64,000 nucleotides of DNA, from positions 186,001-250,000 of the forward strand of contig NZ_JABBPG010000002.1 of NCBI RefSeq assembly GCF_013140855.1, written 5' to 3'. Positions 53,278 to 60,906 of this stretch are shown here, one piece after another. Under the pieces are notes generated by a model, which was given only the letters and a program-made list of their open reading frames with translations, did no database searches and was not told the DNA's origin. The position numbers and the translations under genes were made by a program. Numbering within the stretch: position 1 is the first letter of the stretch; each line of letters begins with the position of its first letter. This DNA comes from Pseudoalteromonas caenipelagi. GTDB taxonomy: Bacteria; Pseudomonadota; Gammaproteobacteria; Enterobacterales; Alteromonadaceae.

Positions 53278-54261
53278 ATGATGCGACTTGGACTGCTAGG
53301 ATTGTTATTTTATATGTTGTTAGCATGTAGTGAGCCTGCAGTGCTTAAATCTACCAATCAGTATCAATTTAGTGACGCTCTAGTGCTTGATGGACAGTTA
53401 TCTGGAAGTGGTGATCAAGTTATGCTGCTGATAGAGGGTCCAAATCTGGTTATATGGCGCGTCTACGATAACCAAACGGTAATATCCCTCAATGAGGCGC
53501 AGTTACCAAAGAATGTACGCGTAACCCACTTAAATGAACGGGCTAATTTACTACTGGTAGCAGGCGATAATGTAGTGCAATTTTGGCACTCACTAACAGG
53601 CGCTTTGATCGGGAGTCTGCAAGCTAAAGGCGTCGATGAGTTGGCGAGAGTATCTGCGTTATCAACCTCGGATGATGGTGATGAGGTCGCAATAGGGTTT
53701 ACTGACGGTTCAGTTTCTTTATTCAAACGCAAAAGTAAAGAAATGAAACAATTTATGCCACATTCTAGTAACATAATTGCCATGCACTTTGTTAAAGGCA
53801 ATAGAATGGTTACGGGCGCGCATGATGGGCTAGTAAAAGCGTGGGATAAACAGACGGGTGATAATTATTATCAGCGTAAATACAATACTAGGCTTAGCAG
53901 CTTAACGATATCGGCTGACCACCAGCAGCTATTTGTAGCCGATGCCTTAAAAACGCAAGAGGTTTTATCAGTAAGTAACGGTGAGACATTAAGTGAGTTA
54001 AATTACATTACAAGATTTAAATGGTTTAGACACGCGCTTTTTATCCCGCGTTCTACGTATTTAGTAACATCCACACCTAAAGCTGAGCTCAGTATTTGGG
54101 ATACCTCTTCGGGCAAAGAGCGGTTAAGTTGGCAGATAGAGGTTCATAGTATGGGAACCACCTTGTTAGACATGGTAATTATTAACGACCAGCTAATTAC
54201 ACTCAGTAGCGAAGGGGTGATTGAAACTTGGCCCTTGATGTCAGCGTTAACTGACCTTTGA
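53278..54261 (+). CDS. WD40-like beta-propeller lipoprotein (second of a paralogous pair)
   Basis: The 327-residue protein has signal MMRLGLLGLLFYMLLAC with lipobox LLAC. It is a clear tandem paralogue of the previous gene: both have 'MTDGSV/FTDGSV', 'TGAxDGxVxxW', 'LNYxxRFKxFRxALFIP' and a matching C-terminal blade. The duplication is older than recent, because many positions differ. It may form a heterodimer or have a different partner. It is followed 15-30 nt later by the NERD gene. Confidence 0.82.
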   Translation: MMRLGLLGLLFYMLLACSEPAVLKSTNQYQFSDALVLDGQLSGSGDQVMLLIEGPNLVIWRVYDNQTVISLNEAQLPKNVRVTHLNERANLLLVAGDNVVQFWHSLTGALIGSLQAKGVDELARVSALSTSDDGDEVAIGFTDGSVSLFKRKSKEMKQFMPHSSNIIAMHFVKGNRMVTGAHDGLVKAWDKQTGDNYYQRKYNTRLSSLTISADHQQLFVADALKTQEVLSVSNGETLSELNYITRFKWFRHALFIPRSTYLVTSTPKAELSIWDTSSGKERLSWQIEVHSMGTTLLDMVIINDQLITLSSEGVIETWPLMSALTDL

Positions 54262-54291
54262 ACAATTCACTTATATTTGTATAATTGCACT

Positions 54292-55617
54292 ATGTTAAAT
54301 TTAGCGATGTTTTTTAATCACCTCTTTGGCATTTTTAAGTCAAACAAAATACGCAGACTCTTGCTGAGTACACCTTTGCTGTGTTGTGTGATAAATGTGC
54401 AAGCTCAAAGTGCTCTTTCGGCCGAAGTATGCCGGGGCTTTATGGTTGAGGCTGAAACGCTCGTTAATTTAGGTGCTAACCAGAAAGGTCATTCTTCCTT
54501 CAGTCGATTACAGCGCCTAGAAGAGCGGCTAAGACTATTTTGTCCTGACTTTAACTTTACGCTAAAAACTGTTAACGCACCCAAAAACCCCATAAAAAGC
54601 AATAATAAGCCCGTTTTGCAAGTTGCTGCGGCCGCTTTAAAGCAAGGGGGCGAACAATACCAAGACGCAGACAAGCAAAGTGCATGGTTGCAGTTTTATA
54701 ATGCTTCGGAACGCTGTAATAAAGCCAGTAAAACAACGCAAGAGCATGTGTATTGTAGTGAAGAAATTGCACAGCAAAAGCGTGAGTTTGAACAGCAATG
54801 GACAAAACAGTCAACAGCAGAGTTAGTAGCCACCTCAAGTGAAGAGATAAAACAAGAGCAGCAGGCGAGCGAGCACGCCAAAACTCAATTACCAAAGGCT
54901 GCTCAGGTTGAGTCTAATCAGACTGTGCCTAAACCTGATAACACGCAACAATATGATCATTATTCGCAAAGCCAGCAACAAACATCAATATGGCTTCATG
55001 TTGGACGCTACGTGTGGTTTATTTTGTTAATTGCCAGCATATTAGTGGTGACAGGTACGGTTTGGCCTTATACAAGACGGGTATTTCATCATCAAATGAG
55101 TCGCGTATTGTTGAGCTCTTTCTTAGCAAAATCTTTGCCTAAGTCTGATTATGCTTTGGCTGGTAAAGTACACTTTTTGGCAGATGGTAAAATGCACCAT
55201 ATCGATGAATTAGTTATTTCAAAGTTCGGTATTTTTATTGTGCAGTATCAAAATCAAGGAGGTGCTATTTGGGAAGATGCGCATTCTGATCTTTGGACGC
55301 AGAGTATAGATGACGAGAGGAATTATTTTGATAACCCGATCACTGAAGTCGCACAAAAAGTCGAATGGCTGAAGGGGTTGTTAGACATCGAAAGTCATGT
55401 CGAAAGCTGTATTGTGTTTCCAAATGACGTATTTTTTCGCACATCAATGCCACAGCAAGTTTGTCTCTATAAAAATGCGCCAAGCTATATCAAACAATTT
55501 AATGTAGCGCATTTTGAACCTCAAAAACTCGATGTGATTAAAGAGCAAATAAAGCTATACCAAAAAGATATGTCTTTTGCTCACAGAGTGAGCCAGTTAG
55601 TCACTCAAGGTCCATAA
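54292..55617 (+). CDS. NERD-domain membrane protein
   Basis: The start is uncertain: TTG 54277, ATG 54292 and ATG 54307 are in frame, and 54292 is chosen. The product is about 441 residues. The N-terminal hydrophobic segment ends in VQAQS (possible signal peptidase site), and a helical, Gln/Lys-rich region with eight or so cysteines follows. A membrane helix (IWLHVGRYVWFILLIASILV) lies near the middle. A C-terminal NERD (nuclease-related) domain follows: HHIDELVISKFGIFIVQ, GAIWEDAHSDLWTQS. NERD domains are related to restriction-type nucleases but often lack shown activity. It is the third gene of the WD40 operon. Confidence 0.8.
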   Translation: MLNLAMFFNHLFGIFKSNKIRRLLLSTPLLCCVINVQAQSALSAEVCRGFMVEAETLVNLGANQKGHSSFSRLQRLEERLRLFCPDFNFTLKTVNAPKNPIKSNNKPVLQVAAAALKQGGEQYQDADKQSAWLQFYNASERCNKASKTTQEHVYCSEEIAQQKREFEQQWTKQSTAELVATSSEEIKQEQQASEHAKTQLPKAAQVESNQTVPKPDNTQQYDHYSQSQQQTSIWLHVGRYVWFILLIASILVVTGTVWPYTRRVFHHQMSRVLLSSFLAKSLPKSDYALAGKVHFLADGKMHHIDELVISKFGIFIVQYQNQGGAIWEDAHSDLWTQSIDDERNYFDNPITEVAQKVEWLKGLLDIESHVESCIVFPNDVFFRTSMPQQVCLYKNAPSYIKQFNVAHFEPQKLDVIKEQIKLYQKDMSFAHRVSQLVTQGP

Positions 55618-55674
55618 CCCCTATTCTAAAAAACTCAGCGAAGAATGATTTTTGCGTCTCCCTGTGAATAAGCG

Positions 55675-56232
55675 TTACTTTTGTGCTGAATAGGGGTCTT
55701 CGGCCAATAGATAAGCACGTAAGTCTGCTTTTTGTTCTTGAGATAGTAACCAAGTGCGGATTTCTTGTACTTTATCGTATACTTCATCGCCAAATTTAGC
55801 GCGATAATTGTCAGATAAACTCTGTTTTGTATTGTCTTGTCGGATCCAACGTTGCCAGTTTGGGGTTATCACTGCATTGAGACAACCAGCGATACCTTCT
55901 TGTTTCAAAAGTTCCCATTCGCCTTTGTCTAGCCATAATCCGCCTGTCGCAGAACTGTAGTCAAGTTTATGCACATGCTCTGCAGTGATCTTAAACTTGC
56001 GCATGAATGTTCCAGAGGCGGGGCATAACAAAGCTACTCTTGTATCTGTAACCTCTGACTCTTCAAAGCTTACATCACATTTAAATTGATATTGAGGATT
56101 TCTTTCTTTCCAAGCTACGTAGTCTTCTATTAATAGCCAATTTCCGCCACAGTAATCGCAAGTGTGTGCTCTAAATAAACCATCAATAAAGCTGGGCACC
56201 AAGGCGCCGTTTTTACAACTTGTACAATTCAT
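55675..56232 (-). CDS. protein with TFIIB-type zinc ribbons
   Basis: The 185-residue protein starts at ATG 56232 after AAGGGAT; the longer frame from 56295 lacks a good site. The first ribbon is MNCTSC...CDYCGGNWL. A second element, LLCPASGTFMRKF...GGLWLDKGEWELL, repeats the zf-TFIIB pattern without the full set of cysteines. This family is widespread and poorly characterised. It is convergent with the NERD gene, so it is not in that operon. Confidence 0.75.
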   Translation of the reverse strand: MNCTSCKNGALVPSFIDGLFRAHTCDYCGGNWLLIEDYVAWKERNPQYQFKCDVSFEESEVTDTRVALLCPASGTFMRKFKITAEHVHKLDYSSATGGLWLDKGEWELLKQEGIAGCLNAVITPNWQRWIRQDNTKQSLSDNYRAKFGDEVYDKVQEIRTWLLSQEQKADLRAYLLAEDPYSAQK

Positions 56233-56663
56233 ATATCCCTTAGCTCTATTAGTTGTTAATGAATACAAATACAGCCGTATGTTAGCGACTTCCAAGCATA
56301 AGAGCTACAAAAATGTAAATTTTCAATAGTTTAGTTACTTTCATATGGGGATTTGAGAATGTACTAAAAAGTGATAGAGTTTTGAACTTTCTAGCTGCCT
56401 TGAATAGCATTATCGGGTATTTAGCATGGTGTTGGTAGGGGGTTACAAAAAAGGAATGCAGATAGAGACTTCGGTAATATACATCATCCGTTTATATGAT
56501 ACATAAAACAAATTCGAGATTGAGCACATGATTTTGCATCATGTGCTTATAAAAACTGAGTTAAAAGCTGATGTGTACTTTTCTATCTGCGAGCAGCGCT
56601 CTGTTTAGATATCACATGCGAGCATCGTTTGTTTAAACGGTACTCGCTATCTAATAAATATGC
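56233..56663. other. intergenic region with a 10-bp-stem hairpin, no gene seen
   Basis: AGCACATGAT (56523-56532) pairs with ATCATGTGCT (56538-56547), loop TTTGC, without a T-run. The remainder is AT-rich. It lies between the zinc-ribbon gene promoter and the end of the 56664 gene; no supported gene. Confidence 0.5.
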
Positions 56664-57449
56664 TTATTTAGTGATTAAATCTTCTTCAATAAGATAGATT
56701 TCGTTCGGATTAGTCAGGCTAAATACTTTCACTGCAAGTGTTTTACCTGCCGCATTTTCACATTCAATCATTTGATATAAAACCGGCTGACCTGCTTGTG
56801 AGTTATCGACTGTTGTGTGTGCCAAAAACACATCGGAATGAAAAGGGCCAAATCGGCCTTCGTTATGAAATAGGTTTAATTCGACTCCTCGGTTGGAGAG
56901 GGTGGTACAGCGTCCGTCGTTACTTTGGTTGTTTATACGCAAATGACTATTGACCTTATATGCGCTGTGATAACCGTAAGTATTTGGTCTATGGACGAAA
57001 TAGCCTTTAGGTTCTACATCAACTTGCCACTCAATAATTGGTGCACCAGGGATATTAACAAGTACGTCATAGTCTTCTCCTTTTGACGTTGTACAAGATA
57101 CTCTGAGTTTTTTATTTTCAGTTAAGTATTGTTCTGGAATTTGTGCGCTGGCCTGTTGAATCGCTACTTGGGCTGGTACATTGGAAATATCAGCGTGGCT
57201 AATATGCTCGCCAGTTGAATGTGCATACACATTCGCATAACTACAGTAGTCGCCTTCATTACGCGGGTGAAGATAAACATTTAGGTCGTGGGCAAACTCG
57301 CTGGTGATGACGGCTGTTGCTATTGGTCCTTCATTATACTCTGTTACACGTTCAAACCCATCAATATCAAATGCTTGAGCTGGTAATGCAAAGCTGTTGT
57401 TTGAAATAGAAATAGCGATAAAGGTTGCAATGATACTGAACTTTTTCAT
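56664..57449 (-). CDS. secreted protein of unknown function
   Basis: ATG 57449 follows AAAGGAA and opens a signal peptide (MKKFSIIATFIAISISNNSFALPA); the long frame from 57551 is rejected. The product is 261 residues. The mature protein has four cysteines (in GDYCSY, RVSCTT, DGRCTT, MIECEN) spaced to form two disulfides, and a beta-rich pattern like paired Ig-type domains. No family recognised. It is probably periplasmic or extracellular. Confidence 0.65.
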   Translation of the reverse strand: MKKFSIIATFIAISISNNSFALPAQAFDIDGFERVTEYNEGPIATAVITSEFAHDLNVYLHPRNEGDYCSYANVYAHSTGEHISHADISNVPAQVAIQQASAQIPEQYLTENKKLRVSCTTSKGEDYDVLVNIPGAPIIEWQVDVEPKGYFVHRPNTYGYHSAYKVNSHLRINNQSNDGRCTTLSNRGVELNLFHNEGRFGPFHSDVFLAHTTVDNSQAGQPVLYQMIECENAAGKTLAVKVFSLTNPNEIYLIEEDLITK

Positions 57450-57780
57450 ACAAATGATTCCTTTTGTGTTCATTGTTAAAGTACTGGTTGTTGTGCAAAG
57501 GGCCCTTTTAGTTTGCAAACCGATCATAGATGTAAATGACAGCGCTGACAATTACAGTTCAATGACATTTTATGATTTAAATCAATGTTTTATGAATAAG
57601 TTAATCGTGCTGCTTTTCGGTGAATTAAATATGAAGGCAGCATAAATATTTGCAAGGTTTCTCGCCCGTCATCATCGAGTAAAAGCGCGCTATGTTCTTG
57701 CTTAAATTAGTATTAATTAGTAGTGAGCTCAGTAGCTTACTTAACCTACATGCCTCTTTCATCTGCATCAAAATATCACA
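57450..57780. other. divergent upstream region, no gene seen
   Basis: About 330 bp between the secreted protein gene and the transporter's repeat array. A plus-strand frame (57397-57645) crosses it but has no ribosome binding site and overlaps the signal-peptide region of the minus gene. Nothing else is supported. Confidence 0.4.
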
Positions 57781-57834
57781 TTAAAGTTCTTTAAAAGTTC
57801 TTTAAAAGTTCCTTAAAAGCTCCTTAAATATAAT
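57781..57834 (+). repeat. four-copy 11-bp tandem repeat abutting a -10 box
   Basis: Units TTAAAGTTCT (57781-57790), TTAAAAGTTCT (57791-57801), TTAAAAGTTCC (57802-57812) and TTAAAAGCTCC (57813-57823) are followed by TTAAA and TATAAT (57829-57834, perfect -10). The -35 position falls inside the array and is non-consensus (AAGTTC). The array therefore sits where an activator or repressor could bind once per helical turn. ATG follows about 70 nt later. Confidence 0.75.
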
Positions 57835-57903
57835 GAAGTTTGAGCCTGTTATCGGTAATATGTCGCCATTTTAAAATGATAATAATACAGAGGCTGTGCT
57901 TAT

Positions 57904-59307
57904 ATGGGACAAATGATAAAGGTGCCTCATACCTTAATATTGCTGTTAGGTATGATGGTTATAGCACTCGTTGCAACTTGGGTGATCCCACAGGGATTTT
58001 TTGATACTGCGACAACCCAATCGGGTCGTCAAATGGTGCTTGCGGGTACTTATCATTTGGCTGAAAACACGAAACTGTTAACGCCATGGGATTTACTTAA
58101 GGCAATACCAAGAGCATTTGCAGCAGCACAGGATGTCATATTCTTTGTGCTGATTGTGGGCGGCGTGTTATCTATTGCGCGTGCGACAGGAACGGTTGAT
58201 GCATTAATTGGCAGATTGTTAGAAAAACACGGAGATAAACCACAAAAATTAATATTTATGGTGGTTTTTTGTTTTGCGTTGGCATCCAGTGCTATCGGCA
58301 CTGCGGGTGAATACATCCCATTTGTGTTGATTTTAGTGGCGTTATGCAAAGCCATGAAATTAGATGCGATGACGGCTGTGGGTATGATCATTGCGGGTTA
58401 TGGCATTGGCTATGGGGTGTCTGCATTCAACCCATTTACTGTTTTAATTGCTCAGCAAATAGCTGATATTCCGGTTTATTCTGGTATTTGGCTTAGGTTA
58501 GCCATATTTTTGCCTTTTGTTCTGATTGGTTTTCACCACGTGTGGAGTTATACCAAACGCGTCCAAGCTAATTCAGCGCTTTCAATGATGAAAGATGTTG
58601 AGTGCCCTTTGGCAGGTCAAACTCAGCAAAACTATCCTTTACTTAACAAACGTCATCAGCTCGTTTTATTGTCATTTATCGCGACTTTGGTGGTTGCAGT
58701 ATGGGGTATTGCAACTTTGCATTGGTACTTGTATGAGTTAGGCGGGTTGTTTATTGCTTGGGGTATATTAATTTCTATCTTAGGTAAGCTATCTGCTGAT
58801 GATGCCGCGCACAAGTTCATAGAGGGTGTGTCTGATCTCGTTACAACAGCCATTCTAATTGGTGTTGCTCGCGGGATTGCGCTGATATTAGAAGATGGAC
58901 AAATATTACATACTATCGTGAATGGGTTGTCTACACCGCTGTCTTATGTGGCGGCGGAAGTGTCGGCGGTAGGTATGCTATTCATTCAAACATTGCTTAA
59001 CCTATTTATTCCCTCTGGTTCTGGGCAGGCGTACGTAACAATGCCATTGATGGTGCCTGTAGGAGATTTAGTTGGGGTACCGCGTCAAGTTGCGGTTTTG
59101 GCCTATCAATTTGGTGATGGTTTTTCAAATATGATTGTGCCTACAAACGCGGTCCTTATGGGGATCTTAGGTATGGCGGGCGTGCCTTATACGCACTGGT
59201 TTAGGTTTTGTGTACCATTGATGCTAAAACTCATGTTTGCAGCCAGCACTGTGCTGGTGCTTGCGGTTGTATTTGGCTATGGACTAGACGTTCAGCCTCA
59301 GCTTTAA
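57904..59307 (+). CDS. YfcC-family (DcuC-related) membrane transporter
   Basis: The 467-residue protein has about twelve membrane helices. It opens with KVPHTLILLLGMMVIALVATWVIPQG and has DVIFFVLIVGGVLSIARATGTVD and NLFIPSGSGQAYVTMPLMVP, the YfcC/DcuC-type pattern (PF03606). Members move C4-dicarboxylates or basic amino acids; the substrate here is unknown. The ribosome binding site is weak (AGAGG 11 nt upstream). The 11-bp repeat array upstream suggests specific regulation. A strong terminator follows. Confidence 0.87.
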   Translation: MGQMIKVPHTLILLLGMMVIALVATWVIPQGFFDTATTQSGRQMVLAGTYHLAENTKLLTPWDLLKAIPRAFAAAQDVIFFVLIVGGVLSIARATGTVDALIGRLLEKHGDKPQKLIFMVVFCFALASSAIGTAGEYIPFVLILVALCKAMKLDAMTAVGMIIAGYGIGYGVSAFNPFTVLIAQQIADIPVYSGIWLRLAIFLPFVLIGFHHVWSYTKRVQANSALSMMKDVECPLAGQTQQNYPLLNKRHQLVLLSFIATLVVAVWGIATLHWYLYELGGLFIAWGILISILGKLSADDAAHKFIEGVSDLVTTAILIGVARGIALILEDGQILHTIVNGLSTPLSYVAAEVSAVGMLFIQTLLNLFIPSGSGQAYVTMPLMVPVGDLVGVPRQVAVLAYQFGDGFSNMIVPTNAVLMGILGMAGVPYTHWFRFCVPLMLKLMFAASTVLVLAVVFGYGLDVQPQL

Positions 59308-59321
59308 AAATCAATGTATGG

Positions 59322-59347
59322 AGCGGGCAGGGTCTAGCCCGCTTTTT
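59322..59347 (+). terminator. intrinsic terminator after YfcC-family gene
   Basis: AGCGGGC-AGGGTCTA-GCCCGCT followed by TTTT, 15 nt after the stop. Confidence 0.92.
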
Positions 59348-59522
59348 CTATTCACTATCTAGAGATAAGTCTAGCGAACTTACTCCTTGTTTTGTTCTAA
59401 ATCAGGTTATTCATCAACCTTCCCCAGCAAGAGAGCTCACTTTTCTTATTAAGCGCATGTTTAGACTTACCGATGGCAAGTAAAATGAACCGAGCGCTGC
59501 TTTAGAAAAATGCACTCCTTGA

Positions 59523-60398
59523 TTATTTTACTAGGCAGTTAATACGGGTTAGCAACTCTGATGGAGGAGTTTCTCTTACATCATTTAGGTACTCTTCAAA
59601 TGGTGGAAAGTCTGCCAGTTCTACTTGATTATCAGGGATCCATTGACCAAATAGCCAATCATAAGGTTTGTCTAGTTCGGTGTAATCACCTTTGAATAGA
59701 ACACTTAGGGCATCACCTTCAGGTAATTCAACAATTTGTAACTGTTCATCGGGTAGCTCAACGTTAGGATTGTCAATGCTCATACATGCCATTGACCTTA
59801 ATTGGTCTTTATCTACGGTTTTAGGATCATCGTAGTAAATACCAAACGAGCGCGAATGCTCATTGAGTAACCCTGCACTACCAGCTAACATACCAAGCTT
59901 TTCAAATGCTCGGCCTATTTGCATGTAGTCTCCTTGATGGGGTATTGCAACTAAAGTTAAGGCTTCACTGTGGATACGTTCTACGTTATACATCTGGTTA
60001 TACTCCTTTGGATGGGTTGGATAAAACACAGATTGCTCAAGTTCTTTAGCGCTACGAAGCTGGCGATATTGGTTGGGAGTTTCACCATAGTATTTTGTAA
60101 AAGCTCTGTTGAAAGCCTCTACGCTGGCATATTTCACTTGCTTTGCAATTTCGGCCTGACTTAAACTACTGTGTAGTAATAGTGTTGCCGCTTTAAACAA
60201 ACGCATTCTTCTAACCGTTGAGTTAATGGTTTCGCCAGTAAATTCTCTATAGATACGATGAAAGTGATAGGCTGACATGTTTGCAAGCTCTGCGAGAGAG
60301 TTAACATCCAGTGCCATATCAAGGTGTTCGTATAGGTAATCAATCACTTGAAGTAACCTTTGCCTATAGCTGTGTTTGGTCGTATTTTTGAGCGTCAT
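59523..60398 (-). CDS. AraC-family regulator with GyrI-like C-terminal domain
   Basis: The 291-residue protein starts at ATG 60398 after AAAGGG; an in-frame TTG at 60419 is less likely. The N-terminal AraC double HTH (about 8-110) shows LAELANMSAYHFHRIYREFTGE and VEAFNRAFTKYYGETPNQYR. The C-terminal GyrI-like domain (about 135-290) resembles that of Rob and SbmC, where it binds small ligands. It may regulate drug or stress response genes; the target is not visible. It is convergent with the transporter. Confidence 0.87.
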   Translation of the reverse strand: MTLKNTTKHSYRQRLLQVIDYLYEHLDMALDVNSLAELANMSAYHFHRIYREFTGETINSTVRRMRLFKAATLLLHSSLSQAEIAKQVKYASVEAFNRAFTKYYGETPNQYRQLRSAKELEQSVFYPTHPKEYNQMYNVERIHSEALTLVAIPHQGDYMQIGRAFEKLGMLAGSAGLLNEHSRSFGIYYDDPKTVDKDQLRSMACMSIDNPNVELPDEQLQIVELPEGDALSVLFKGDYTELDKPYDWLFGQWIPDNQVELADFPPFEEYLNDVRETPPSELLTRINCLVK

Positions 60399-60555
60399 AG
60401 CGTATCCCTTTGAAAGCAACTTTCTTGGTACTGCATAGTATCCAATAAAATTAATGTTCGTTATAGTGACAACGTAGACAATGTATCGCAGGTGCTATTG
60501 ATAATGTTTGCTAACTTTGAAATTGGTTGGGTAAACGGCTTTGTAAAATTTTGTA

Positions 60556-60906
60556 TTAGTTATTGCACGCTCGAAAAACATTTTTAATTTCAATACTTAA
60601 AGACTCTATATAGGCTCTGCATTTTTGTTTTTCTAAATCTAAGGCTGCGTCCTCTAGTGCTTGTAAATAGTATGCACAGCGCTCTGCGCCAATGGCTTTA
60701 GCTGAGGTTTTCAAATAATGTGCTTCTTCTTTTATTTCCTTTAAATTGTCTTGTCTGTAATGACCCGCAATTTTCTGCAAACTGCCCTTTGCTTGCACTA
60801 AAAACTGTTGTCTAAAACTTTTGATTTCATCGATATCATCTCCCAAAAGTTCGCGCATAACATCTTCATTCAAAGTCTGAAGATTTTCTAAAATGCTAAT
60901 TTCCAT
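60556..60906 (-). CDS. Hpt-domain phosphotransfer protein
   Basis: The 116-residue all-helical protein has the phospho-acceptor motif EEAHYLKTSAKAIGA with His63, typical of Hpt domains. It carries phosphate between the hybrid kinase and a response regulator. Its start codon overlaps the 3' end of the kinase gene by 11 nt, so the two are translationally coupled. It is the third component of the phosphorelay with 60896 and 63587. Confidence 0.9.
   Translation of the reverse strand: MEISILENLQTLNEDVMRELLGDDIDEIKSFRQQFLVQAKGSLQKIAGHYRQDNLKEIKEEAHYLKTSAKAIGAERCAYYLQALEDAALDLEKQKCRAYIESLSIEIKNVFRACNN

Noticed and set aside
57397-57645. Plus-strand 82-codon frame
   Set aside because: Opposite strand to the signal-peptide region of the 56664 gene, no ribosome binding site, low-information sequence.
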